A stretch of DNA of 64,000 nt from Chitinophagaceae bacterium. Its GTDB lineage: Bacteria > Bacteroidota > Bacteroidia > Chitinophagales > Chitinophagaceae. Each line of letters opens with the position of its first letter. Position 1 is the first letter of the stretch. Below the pieces are notes generated by a model that did no database searches, had not been told where the DNA came from, and worked only from the letters and a program-made list of their open reading frames with translations. Both the position numbers and the translations under genes were made by a program. Location: assembly GCA_023251255.1 (NCBI GenBank), contig JAHEZD010000013.1, forward strand, positions 1-64,000. Direction: 5' to 3'. Below, one piece after another: positions 18,124 to 27,400 of this stretch.

Positions 18124-19101
18124 TCAATTGATACCTTCTTCACATTTATAATTATTTTTCTTGAAATCACTATAAATACTTTCTAGTTCGTCTGATTGAT
18201 CTTTGCATTTTTTCCCCAATAAGCCTATAGAAAACATGTAGAAACAGCTTATAACTACGGAAAGTATATAGCTAGCAGTATATTGTTTGGGAGTTCTAAG
18301 ATAAAAGTTAACTAAATCGTTTATCAATAAAAGAATGCACATGTATAGTGGGATAAAGAAAATTTTTCTCCTAAACCATTCTATAGTTTTATCAAGACCA
18401 TGCTTAATCGACGTATCTGGAATAATATTGAACACCTCATTCATTGTGAGAAAATTATAGTGATATTTTCTGCGAGCTAAGTTTATTTGCTCTAATAAGT
18501 ATTGTTTTTGTTCTTCTGATTTGCCCTCTAAAAATTCTGTAAAGTCTTTTTCATTCGAATCTTTCGCGTACCTCTTTGTAACAGCTTGTAATGTGACCTG
18601 TAAATTTGAAACCTTTCTTATTAGGATATACTTGAGAATTAGTAGAAGGACTATAAACGCGAAACCGGCAAATATTCCTAAATCACGTACATCAAAGGCA
18701 TTTCCCAATATAGGAATCTTTATTGTATAAATATTGTCATTTATGCTTCTATTGAATATATCCAATAGGCTTTTATTAAATTGTATGTCAAATTTCAGGC
18801 GCGAAGTATCGGCTACTCCATCAAATTTACAGTTTGCTAAATTCTGGCTGTTTAAAAGCTTGTTTTGTAACACAAAGATTGAATCTCGCATATCATGTAT
18901 TCGCTGTGATGTTACATTCCAAGGATGGGTATTCCAAAACTCGGCAAAAGAAAGAGTGCTAACAATAACTATGATATACCAAACACTTCTGGTACTACTT
19001 GAGGTTGAATTTGAGACCTCACAAAGTTTTTCAACTGCACTATCAATTTTTAAATCAATTCCTTGTACAATGTCAGTATTTGTTTTTTGATTCTCATTCA
19101 T
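18124..19101 (-). CDS. Unknown four-helix membrane protein
   Basis: I do not recognise the family. The 325-residue protein has four predicted membrane segments: VWYIIVIVSTLSFAEFW (about 41-57), GIFAGFAFIVLLLILKYILI (about 148-167), FFIPLYMCILLLINDLVNFY (about 247-266) and YILSVVISCFYMFSIGLLG (about 279-297). A ~90-residue soluble loop separates helices 1 and 2, and a Lys/Glu-rich loop separates 2 and 3. The N-terminus (DIVQGIDLKIDSAVEKLCEV) is amphipathic. Base composition is clearly more AT-rich than the flanking core genes, as is that of the next gene, suggesting acquisition together. It is transcribed in the same direction as the KAS III-like gene 98 bp upstream. Confidence 0.7.
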   Translation of the reverse strand: MNENQKTNTDIVQGIDLKIDSAVEKLCEVSNSTSSSTRSVWYIIVIVSTLSFAEFWNTHPWNVTSQRIHDMRDSIFVLQNKLLNSQNLANCKFDGVADTSRLKFDIQFNKSLLDIFNRSINDNIYTIKIPILGNAFDVRDLGIFAGFAFIVLLLILKYILIRKVSNLQVTLQAVTKRYAKDSNEKDFTEFLEGKSEEQKQYLLEQINLARRKYHYNFLTMNEVFNIIPDTSIKHGLDKTIEWFRRKIFFIPLYMCILLLINDLVNFYLRTPKQYTASYILSVVISCFYMFSIGLLGKKCKDQSDELESIYSDFKKNNYKCEEGIN

Positions 19102-19199
19102 ATATAAATTTTTATATCCATAAATATAGAAGAGGGAAAACCTAGGCTAATTCCTTTCTTATAATTTTTTGAATATTTTTCGCATCTATAAATCTAATA

Positions 19200-20240
19200 T
19201 CATAAATGAATATCAAAAGCCGTATACTTCATTCCTGCACTTGCAATCCACACAACTGCTTTCTGATCTTTCTTTATTAATTTTTTAGTAATGGCGTCAT
19301 TAATGGCACTTGGAACTGATACGGTCGCAATATTTCCCAAGGTTGAAAACGTCGAATGAACCAGTGATTTTATACCTGCTTCGCAGCATGCCTGCTTGAT
19401 TATTTTATTCGATACTGAGTGAGGAAAGATAATTTTAGGCTTATGATCAATTTTTTCAAGCAATTTTTTTAAAACTGTAATTGCGGGACGCATGCCATTT
19501 TGAACAAGAGATGTACTATGTGCGCTAAATGTAAAAGGCAACTCATGAAACCTTCCCATTTTTGCGCTGTATTTTTCAAAATTTGGCAGGGGAATAGTAC
19601 ATAGTTCTGCATTTTCAGGATCCTCAATAAATTCAAATTGGGTCGTAAAAGAACTTTTTCGCAAAACACAAGCAGATGCCCCTTCTCCTAATGTATATGA
19701 TGCAGATTTCCATCGAAGTTCTTTTTTGTCAGATATTGTAAAGTTGACTGGAAGAATTACCCCTTCCCTATCCATTGGAAATTCAGCATTGACAATTAAA
19801 ATTGTATTAATTGTTTTAGAGCTATTGAGAAAAGAACTAGCCACTTCCAATGCAGAGGCCCAGCCCATACAAGCGTCAACAATATCAAAATTTCTGCTAT
19901 TACCTATTCCAAGAACTTTACATAATAAAGAAGCGTTAGATGGTTCAATATAACCACGATCTATACTCGAATAAATTACAATATCAATTTCATTCCGATT
20001 TATCCCGGACATTTTAAGCGCATTTTCAACGCAAGTAACAAGTAGGTCAATTGGTTTTTCATCATTACGCCAATACCTGCTTTCAATTCCTGTCAATACA
20101 AGAAATTTATTAACGAGTATCTCCAGGTCTGATAATTTACCGGAAAAACTTGCCTTACTATGATATTTGACTAACTCAATGATGTCTTCGTTAGATATCT
20201 TTTTAGAAGGTATTTGACAATCAATTCCAGCAACTACCAT
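19200..20240 (-). CDS. KAS III (FabH-like) condensing enzyme
   Basis: A 346-residue thiolase-fold enzyme of the 3-oxoacyl-ACP synthase III type. The expected triad is present: cysteine in FDIVDACMGWASALEVA (about C127), histidine in IIFPHSVSNKI (about H268) and asparagine in FSTLGNIATVSVP (about N298). Family members condense an acyl-CoA with malonyl-ACP or transfer acyl groups in natural-product pathways. The divergent sequence, low GC and lack of other fatty-acid or polyketide genes nearby argue against a housekeeping FabH. It more likely takes part in a specialised pathway or is a stray acquired gene. Its substrate is unknown. It may be co-transcribed with the downstream membrane-protein gene. 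Confidence 0.8.
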   Translation of the reverse strand: MVVAGIDCQIPSKKISNEDIIELVKYHSKASFSGKLSDLEILVNKFLVLTGIESRYWRNDEKPIDLLVTCVENALKMSGINRNEIDIVIYSSIDRGYIEPSNASLLCKVLGIGNSRNFDIVDACMGWASALEVASSFLNSSKTINTILIVNAEFPMDREGVILPVNFTISDKKELRWKSASYTLGEGASACVLRKSSFTTQFEFIEDPENAELCTIPLPNFEKYSAKMGRFHELPFTFSAHSTSLVQNGMRPAITVLKKLLEKIDHKPKIIFPHSVSNKIIKQACCEAGIKSLVHSTFSTLGNIATVSVPSAINDAITKKLIKKDQKAVVWIASAGMKYTAFDIHL

Positions 20241-20350
20241 GTATCTGTGTTTGGATTACATTCAAAGTTGAATAATAAAATTAAGATTAGAAAACAAATT
20301 GAAACGACCTGGAAATATTAAACATACTATTAAGATTGATAAGAATTTGA

Positions 20351-20572
20351 AAAATCTTTGAAAACTATGCCGACAGGCTGATGGTGATCTTCAGAAAAAT
20401 GAAGGACTACCAGAACGAAAGCGAAATCATTCACCGTGCCATCAAAACATACACCCCACCCACAATGATCAGCCATACGATAAGGGGTTATACCCTTTGC
20501 TGGAATTTTATTCCCCCGCACAAAAAGGCCACCGGTTTCCCGGTGGCCTTGCACATTACCCGTTCACCATAA
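20351..20572 (+). pseudogene. Possible gene remnant, C-terminal part
   Basis: A 74-codon open run without a plausible start. Its translation looks coding (FENYADRLMVIFRKMKDYQN then ESEIIHRAIKTYTPP) and is GC-richer than the adjacent KAS III gene. It runs through the terminator hairpin of the minus-strand gene at its right end. I cannot name a family. Confidence 0.3.
20525..20550 (-). terminator. Terminator for the 20576-22250 minus-strand cluster
   Basis: An 11-bp stem AAGGCCACCGG / CCGGTGGCCTT with a short loop, followed on the minus strand by a T run. It lies 26 bp after the stop codon at 20576. Confidence 0.75.
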
Positions 20573-20575
20573 GGT

Positions 20576-20986
20576 TTACAGGGCAGCTTTCCTGGCGTTG
20601 ATGGCTGCGATAAACGCATCCTTCTCGGTCAGTTCCAGTTCCAGACTTGCCAGTTCGTTCTCCCCGTCCAACTGCACTATGGAGCCATAGTTAGCCTTCT
20701 TGTTGGTGAGCACAAAGAGCCTGTTTTCTTCCAAGCGCCGCAGGTATTCCTGCTTGTCTTTTTCAGGTCCTGCGGGCAGCGTGGGGATCACGCTGTTGTA
20801 GGCATTCAATCTTCCCTGCACAATAGGGAGCTTGGCATCTGCCTCCATGGAATTGTCTTGTAGCCGGGTCCTTTCCAGTTCAAGGTTTACCTTCCTTGCA
20901 CTCAGCACGGCTTTGTCATTGTTGGCCTTGGTAAGCATGGCATCGCAGTCGGCCACCGTCTGCAATGTTGTTACTGAATAACTCAT
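20576..20986 (-). CDS. Unknown small helical protein
   Basis: I do not recognise the family. The 136-residue protein is Ala/Leu/Glu-rich and has two coiled-coil-like stretches: VLSARKVNLELERTRLQDNS (about 27-46) and ENELASLELELTEKDAFIAA (about 109-128). There is no signal peptide or membrane segment. It follows the XRE-regulator gene by 11 bp on the same strand, so the two are likely one operon ending at the strong terminator at 20525. Base composition matches the core genome. Confidence 0.65.
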   Translation of the reverse strand: MSYSVTTLQTVADCDAMLTKANNDKAVLSARKVNLELERTRLQDNSMEADAKLPIVQGRLNAYNSVIPTLPAGPEKDKQEYLRRLEENRLFVLTNKKANYGSIVQLDGENELASLELELTEKDAFIAAINARKAAL

Positions 20987-20997
20987 CGTTATCTATT

Positions 20998-21531
20998 TTA
21001 TTGGTTAAAAAATACATGGTTGAATGTTTGCAGTTCCTGCTCCGTAGCGGTCAGGGCCTGCAGTTGAATGGAGAGCTGCGCCTGCTTTACCAGGCCACAG
21101 TCCCATATTTTCTTTCTTGCCCTAGCTTCTGCGCAGTTAAGGTTCAGTCGTTCATTCGGCAGCATTGTGCCGCCGCTTTCCCGCAGCCTTGTCACAAAAG
21201 CCAAAGTGCGTAAACACTGTTGGTAGTCAGCCTGCATCGCTTCCAGTCGCCTTTGCAGTTCCGGCTTCCGCCTGCATTTGTTGATCTCCTGCGCCATGAA
21301 CTTGGTCAGGTCAGCCCGCTGCTGTTGCTCCATACTGGCAGTGGCTTCGGCTGATGCTTCAGACTCGCTATATAGGCACAGCAGCATGTTCGACCATTTG
21401 TACCCTGCTTCATAAGGCAGGCCACGGTGCCCCATTTCCCATCTGGACAACTGCGTACGGTCTATGCCTAGATAGTCCGCCAGCTCCTGTTGAAAAAAGC
21501 CCATTTGTTCCCTTGTTTGATCTACGCTCAT
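20998..21531 (-). CDS. XRE-type HTH protein
   Basis: A 177-residue protein whose N-terminal ~45 residues hold a Cro/C1-type helix-turn-helix (FFQQELADYLGIDRTQLSRW EMG). A long helical C-terminal region follows (about 70-177), with charged repeats and a Cys pair. The frame is open from 21600, giving 200 residues. The ATG at 21531 places the HTH at the usual distance from the start and is preferred, though the longer form cannot be excluded. It could regulate its own operon (21531 to 20576); the target is unknown. Confidence 0.7.
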   Translation of the reverse strand: MSVDQTREQMGFFQQELADYLGIDRTQLSRWEMGHRGLPYEAGYKWSNMLLCLYSESEASAEATASMEQQQRADLTKFMAQEINKCRRKPELQRRLEAMQADYQQCLRTLAFVTRLRESGGTMLPNERLNLNCAEARARKKIWDCGLVKQAQLSIQLQALTATEQELQTFNHVFFNQ

Positions 21532-21656
21532 TACTCGTCTATTGCATGGTTCGGTAAGTGGGTCAGTTTCTTGGTGAGGAATGCAGGTGCCAGTGGCCAT
21601 TTATGGGGGCCGTTCCCCAAAGGGTCAGACCTTGCCACAGGCGCAGGCCCATGGTT

Positions 21657-22250
21657 TCAGGAACTGTCACTGCCCAAGGGTTCACTGTTCCCCGCCAGCC
21701 AATGGAAGACAGCCCCGGACAGTATAGCGGCTACCAGCCCCAGTGCCAGCAGCAGGGCATACGTGGGCAATGGCCTGCCAAACCAGGTGTTAGGGCTGCT
21801 GCCCACGGCCGAGGAACCCCTGGCCCTGAAATCTACCAGTGAAGGCTCCTGCCCTGCTGGCCTGCCAGACAGCAAAAAGGCCATCGCCAGCTTTTCTGCT
21901 GGGTTCAGAAAGTCGATGCTCAGGCGGTAGCCACTGGCCGTTACCGAGTCCTGCAGGTGCAGGGCAGGCGGGGCCTGGAGCCGGTAGGCCACTATGCGCT
22001 GCCCATCAAACTGCACCATGCCCTTAATGTCTTCCAGCAGGGCATCCCCATCGTTGCGCAGTTCCAGGTTGCAGATGTGCAGGTGCACGGTGTCGCTGTC
22101 AAAGGTGCCGGACACCTGTGCCCGGTAGCTGAGGTTGCCCTTCTTGGCAGCCAGGTAGTCCATCAGTAAGCTGCTCATGATGGTTACGGCCCCTGTTAAC
22201 AGGGCACTTAGCATCACTGCTAGCAGTCTCTTTTTTTGTTGTGGTTTCAT
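21657..22250 (-). CDS. Unknown membrane protein with two anchoring helices
   Basis: I do not recognise the family. The 197-residue protein has an N-terminal helix (LLAVMLSALLTGAVTIMSSLL, about 8-28) and a C-terminal helix (TYALLLALGLVAAILSGAVF, about 164-183). The ~120-residue middle is probably extracytoplasmic and beta-rich (VSGTFDSDTVHLHICNLELR NDGDALLEDI). The frame is open from 22475, but the ATG at 22250 (MKPQQKKRLLAVM) begins at the first helix and is chosen. Upstream lies a 21-bp-period direct repeat that may be an operator. It lies on the same strand as the XRE operon but leaves a 125-bp gap to the 21531 start. Confidence 0.65.
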   Translation of the reverse strand: MKPQQKKRLLAVMLSALLTGAVTIMSSLLMDYLAAKKGNLSYRAQVSGTFDSDTVHLHICNLELRNDGDALLEDIKGMVQFDGQRIVAYRLQAPPALHLQDSVTASGYRLSIDFLNPAEKLAMAFLLSGRPAGQEPSLVDFRARGSSAVGSSPNTWFGRPLPTYALLLALGLVAAILSGAVFHWLAGNSEPLGSDSS

Positions 22251-22305
22251 ATTGCTTTGTTTTACAACACAAATAGCCGCCAAAAAATATTTACCGACAG
22301 GGTCC

Positions 22306-22343
22306 ATTGTTCCGCAGGTAGTTTCTATTGTTCGGCAGGTAGT
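22306..22343. promoter_or_regulatory. Direct repeat, possible LytTR-type operator
   Basis: ATTGTTCCGCAGGTAGT is followed by ATTGTTCGGCAGGTAGT exactly 21 bp later, about two helical turns. It lies 56 bp upstream of the membrane-protein start at 22250 and 720 bp from a LytTR regulator gene. LytTR proteins bind imperfect direct repeats spaced this way, so this is a plausible site. It rests only on pattern. Confidence 0.4.
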
Positions 22344-22540
22344 AAAAATTGTTTGAGCTGCATTTTGGGGCTGGCAAAAAATGGGTGGTCCTGGTTCCAT
22401 CATTGGGAAAAAACACCGGTTTGCCCCAATAGGGGCCTGTTTGTACCAACCCATACAGGCATGCGCCCCATTCAATTATAGAAGGGTTCCAACATTATTG
22501 GCTGGATATCGAAGGCAGTTTTATGAACGTAACCTACCTT

Positions 22541-22743
22541 CTTAGAGCCTGTTTAAAAATGATTTCAGGAATTTGCTATGCAAATTCAAAAGCCCCTTTT
22601 TAGCCATGAACCTGCCTGCCGGCAAAGGCAGGTGACACGCATGAACACGAATAATTCGTGTTATTTCCCGAAAAAACAGGACAAGCTGTGGCAAGAAAAG
22701 AAATAATGGTAGTTCTAAATTCTATTTTTAAACAGGCTCTTAG
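22541..22743. mobile_element. Short inverted-end element (CCTGTTTAAA ends) with nested REP
   Basis: A ~203-bp element with 20-bp ends CTTAGAGCCTGTTTAAAAAT and ATTTTTAAACAGGCTCTTAG (one mismatch when paired). It has no coding capacity. A 22-bp palindrome is nested at 22611-22632 within an AACACGAATAATTCGTGTT region. The ends resemble those of the 164-bp elements at 33770 and 35512 (AGAAGCTGTTTAAA), so they may share a transposase. Confidence 0.65.
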
Positions 22744-22777
22744 AAAAGGTTTACAAGTTTCCCTTTTTAAATAGGCA

Positions 22778-22885
22778 TGTCAAGTTTTCGATGTCAAGTT
22801 TTTTTTCTTGACATGGAATTCTTGACATGGCACTTGTCAAGTTTTTGATGTCAAGTTTTTTTTCTTGACATCAAATTCTTGACAT
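22778..22885. repeat. Two copies of a nested TGTCAAG palindrome
   Basis: Each copy reads TGTCAAG, 6 nt, ATGTCAAG, eight T, CTTGACAT, 6 nt, CTTGACA. The outer and inner arms are both palindromic about the T8 loop. Copy 1 is at 22778-22828 and copy 2 at 22835-22885, a 57-bp period. This gives eight TGTCAAG/CTTGACA words in 108 bp, in the 5' region of the LytTR gene at 23063. Confidence 0.85.
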
Positions 22886-23062
22886 ACCAGTTTTACACGC
22901 CTGCTTTGATAACCCGTCCCCATATTTTTTTTTTGCATTTCCTTAAGAAATGTATATGAACAAAATGTTACCCGATTATTTTTTTTTATTTAACTTTAAT
23001 CCATTATAAAAACTAAACCCACTCCGTTGCAATTATGGCCCCTTTCGACCTAAACTAACATC

Positions 23063-23830
23063 ATGAGGGTACTGATTATTGATGGGCAGTCCGAAATGGA
23101 CCAATTGAACCATTTATTGAACAAACATTTTCCGCAGGTGGAGGTAGTGGGCATGGCCCATAGTGCCGCTGCGGCACTGGCACTGGTGGAGGAAACTGCC
23201 CCGGACCTGGTACTGCTGGGCTTGGACCTGTCCAAAGAAATAGGCAGGTCCTTACTGCTGCGCATGGGCAAGCAGCGTTTTGCCCTTATTTTCCTGGCTG
23301 TGCCGGAGGAGCAGTCCACACAGCATACGTCCTGTAGTGCCCTGCAATGCCTGCCCAAGCCGCTGGAGGTGGACCAATTGGCCATAGCCCTGTACAAAGC
23401 ATGGGACCATTGGCTGTACAAGGAGGCCTACCAGCAGCTCATTGCGCTGGCAGACTCTGTAAAAAAATCCTGCAAAAAGGAAGAACGCCTGGTGCTGCCT
23501 ACGGCCAATGGCCCACAATTGGTATTGCCTACCAATATCCTGTACTGCGAGGGAAACAAGAGTTATACGCACTTCTTTTTGGTGAGCGGGCAGAAACTGG
23601 TAGCATCCTATGGCTTGTACCGTTATGCCCAAGAATTGGAAGAACTGGGTTTTGTGCAGGTTAACCGTGATATCCTCGTGAATATCAGCCATGTTACCAA
23701 CCTGAGCCGCAAGGACACTGTGCAGGAACTGGTATTGCTGGACGGCAAGGCTACCGTGCATGTGGCCCGGTCAATGGTGGCCATGGTGAAGGAAAAATTG
23801 TATGGCAGGAAGAAGAAGAAAAGGAAGTAG
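23063..23830 (+). CDS. LytTR-type response regulator with degenerate receiver
   Basis: A 255-residue regulator. Residues 1-~115 form a receiver-like domain. The phospho-acceptor position reads APDLVLLGLDLS, with glycine (G53) where aspartate is expected, and the acidic pair near the N-terminus is IIDGQ, with one acid missing. The conserved lysine region (CLPKPLE) is kept. Residues ~150-250 are a LytTR DNA-binding domain (LPTNILYCEGNKSYTHFFLV and FVQVNRDILVNISHVTNLSR). The C-terminus is a Lys/Arg tail. It therefore probably does not work by classical phosphorylation. No histidine kinase is adjacent. A decayed LytTR copy follows directly, and possible target repeats lie upstream. Confidence 0.85.
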   Translation: MRVLIIDGQSEMDQLNHLLNKHFPQVEVVGMAHSAAAALALVEETAPDLVLLGLDLSKEIGRSLLLRMGKQRFALIFLAVPEEQSTQHTSCSALQCLPKPLEVDQLAIALYKAWDHWLYKEAYQQLIALADSVKKSCKKEERLVLPTANGPQLVLPTNILYCEGNKSYTHFFLVSGQKLVASYGLYRYAQELEELGFVQVNRDILVNISHVTNLSRKDTVQELVLLDGKATVHVARSMVAMVKEKLYGRKKKKRK

Positions 23831-23860
23831 CGGGTGGTTTATTGCTTAGACTGCTACACT

Positions 23861-24161
23861 TATAAGGACATCCTTTACTGCCAAGCCGAAGGAGCAGCTA
23901 TACCTATTTCTTTTTGACCAATGGGGAGCAGCTCATGGTGGCACAGGGCATGCACTCCTATACCGAGCTACTGAAAGCCCAGGATTTTGTGCAGGTAAGC
24001 CAAAGCGCCCTGGTAAACTGGGCCCATGTAAAAATCCTATGCCGGAAGGACCTGTGCATGAACTGCTGCTGGTGGACGACCGTACCCGGGTGCATGTGTC
24101 CCGCTTATGTGTGGAGAAGGTGAAGGAGCGGTTGGATGGTGGGAGGAAGAAGAGGAAGTAG
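23861..24161 (+). pseudogene. Decayed LytTR DNA-binding domain
   Basis: When read with two single-base frame corrections (near 23891 and 24050), this stretch encodes a LytTR domain. It runs KDILYCQAEG, then SYTYFFLTNGEQLMVAQGMH and FVQVSQSALVNWAHVKILCR, and ends in VHVSRLCVEKVKERLDGGRK. It parallels the last ~100 residues of the intact gene just upstream, including the basic tail. It looks like an old tandem duplicate that lost its receiver part and its frame. Confidence 0.75.
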
Positions 24162-24433
24162 TGGGGCAAGCAAAAAGAACGTCTCAATTGGTGCTTTTCA
24201 CCAACTGGCCTCATGCATTCAATGCTCATTAATATGGTGGTTATTCATTTAGTTTTCGTTCGTGTCATCCTGCAGGTGAAAACCTGCCTTTGCCGGCAGG
24301 CAGGCACCATGCAGGGGCGGCATTTATTAATTAAGTTTACGTTAGGAAGGGAACACCAACAAAGGCAAGCATCATACAAATCCAACGATTTTATTTTTTC
24401 CTTTAGCAAATATGAAACTTTAGAATCAAATAA
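24162..24433. other. Intergenic region with a REP insert
   Basis: Holds a 22-bp palindrome at 24283-24304 and marks the change from GC-richer DNA to the AT-rich island on the right. No gene is seen. Confidence 0.5.
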
Positions 24434-27400
24434 TTATAAGGTAAACCTGATATTGGGATTCCCATACAAATGCATTCCTGGCCATCCTGTGGGCGAATAA
24501 AAACCAGAATATTCTGTGTATCCTACCTTCGAAATTTCCACATTAGCATTAAAGACTGCCTGTCCGATGAATTGGCCCTCCTTCAAATTACTAAGAAAAA
24601 AATCAACCCAAACAGGCACTATGTCAGGATTCAAAGCCCAAGCAGGTGCAATCACAGCTTTATACCCTAATGACAGCACTTGTTGCGTAAATGAAGCTAA
24701 CCTTTCAGAGAACAGTCTCTTCGCAATAAATCCAGAATTGCAAACGAACACAATTGCAATAACCCCGCTCCCAAAGAGTTCACTCACGCCTGCTTCCTTT
24801 ACAATGGCAGCACCATTATTTTCCCTAGTATAAATTGTTTTAAATCCCTCAAAGTCCTTTCCTCCATGAGCCAAGAATACATTAATTGTAGAAGATAATT
24901 TCTTATCAGGCAGTCTGCTCGTATATATTTTTGAATTGAACTTTTCTTCTAGTATAGGTTTAAGTTTTTCATAAGTCAATTGAAGTACAAAGTCTTCATC
25001 TTCCACAGGTGTCCAAGCTTCAATAGTGAACTGTTCCTTTTCAAGTGTAATAGCTTCTGAATTTTCGATAAACCATTCTAAAGAAATAACATTGACAATG
25101 GGCTTATGATAGGAAATAAAATCTTGATTTTGTTCAGTTACATAGTCCTTTACTTTTCTTTCATGCCTATCGAGGTTAACTTCTATTTTATCTAATTCTC
25201 CAGTAATCAGGTTAAAGGGATATTCGCCTAGTTTGAGGCTTGAATAAATCAAAAGTTCAGAAACTTGGGTAGGCAACTTAATATTGAAGCTTGCTACTGA
25301 TTTTAAAATATTAATATAATCATCTTCTTGGGCATTGATTGAATATTCCCCTTTATCAGGAAAATAATAACTTGACATTGCCTTAACCCATCTGTCCATA
25401 AGACCAACATCCCATTTATCAATTCTGGTTAAATCAAACTCTTTAGCCCCAGTAATTGTTAAAGCAAAAACATTGCTATGCAAATTGAATATCCATAACA
25501 ACAATTGTCCTTCTTTTAATTTAATATTGTCTTTTATATACTGACCGTAATTCCCCAATCTTTCTAGGTAATTTTTATCTGCACCAATTTTAAATTCAGA
25601 TTGCCCCTCCGTCATTATCCCTTGAAACGAGAGCGTTTGATCATTTAATAATAACCCACATAACAACAACAACTCATAATCAAATTTTGAAATAGCCGTT
25701 TCCGCAATATTGTTTGCAAGAAGCTTTAAGTTCTTAATTTCATATGATAGGTCATGATAGCTTCTAGTTTCAAACAACCTTACTAATGCCTCCCGAAATA
25801 ATGCGATACTGTGAATTTCATCAATAACAAATTGGGCTTTTAGTTTTGTAAATGTTCCTTCATCTATTACCTCTTTAAGTTGAATTACTATTTCCTGCCA
25901 AAATGGGTTGTCATCAATAATATCTTTTTCGATAAGACCGACTACATTTAAAACAAATGCAGCCCAAGGCAAAGCCCCCTGCTGACCATAGGATAAAATC
26001 GAATCAACATTATCTTGCAAATAGGATTGTGCTTCAGGAATTAATCTTATAAGATCTTCTGTGTCTCGTTGAAGAATGCTATTATAATAACTCAAATGTA
26101 TTTTTTGTGAATCATATTCTGACAAGTTCCCTTTTTTCAAAATATCGAAAACTTCATCTAAAGCTTCCGTATTGCCCATCTCTCTATACAATAGCATTAT
26201 TGTAAAAAAACAGTCATAATATAAGTAATCGTCGATTTCCGGAAAAGGCTCCACTACTGAAAAAATCAAACTGGCATAACAAAGAGATTCACAGATGTTA
26301 TCCTGTTTAGTGTAGCACTTCAGAAGACAAAGCCAGCCAATAATAGGTGCTTTCTCATTTTTAAAAGAATACATCAATATTTCCTCTGCTACATCCCTTG
26401 CTTTTTGGTAAAGGAAATTATAGTTCAAGAGGTCAATGAAATTTAGAAAAGCTTTTGTGAGGTAATCATTGTATTTGTCATTTCCAGCTACGGCTGTACA
26501 CAAAATAATAATAAAAAAAAGTTGATTATCCAACTCATCAATAGAACAATATTTTGGTTCAAAGCTTCCAAGTACATCAATTAAAAACTGTACGATGTCT
26601 TCAATCCTTTCATCTGAAAAATCATGTTCAATTTTTGCATGACTGATGCTGTTGACACCCTGTTCTTTTGCTTTTTCTATTAAAGTTTTTAAGTCTGCTT
26701 CTACTTGTTGGTAATCTTTATGGGAGTTATATGCATGCTCTTTAAATTTCTTTATCTTTTTTACGGCAACAGATCTTGACAAGTGGTTGAGCAAAAAAAT
26801 CAAATAGGATATACCTGTTAATCCAGCATTTTCAAATACTTTGATAAGTTCAACTCTCAAATAACGATCTGTGTTATCAAAAGCAATTAATGAAAATGTT
26901 TGAGGCATAAGGAAAAGAAACCTGCCCTCAATAAATTCCTTACTTGCCTTGCTTTCTTCCAATTTTAATGTCTTTCTAAAATAGAACAACTGCCTAAGAA
27001 AATACTCTATTTTTTTTATATTTTGAAATGCTATAGAGGTATCAGAAATCTGTTCAATGCCATTTACAAAAATCTTCAACTCTAAAAAGTCTTTTGCTAA
27101 CTGATGCTCTGTTACCTTGCATCTATTGACTATTTCAAAAATCGGATCCGGTTCATAACAAAACCTTCTTAGGTTTTGATTGAATTCCTGCTCATCATTA
27201 TAATAGTTATAAGCTAAAACTTCACCAATCTTGGTTTCCCCTTCTCCAACAAGAACTTTGCCTCTTTGATATCTACCAGTGGACAAATAATTGGACAGTA
27301 ACGTAAAATCCATCACATGGCATCCTTCAATAACAGTTCCACTTATGACTGGATAGTTTGTTAAAACGATCTTGACAACTTCAGGATTCTTCAGGTTAGT

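Noticed and set aside
22541-22743. CRISPR or riboswitch as explanation for the repeats before the LytTR gene
   Set aside because: There are no regularly spaced unique spacers and no conserved riboswitch core. The structure fits an inverted-end element followed by a nested palindrome array.
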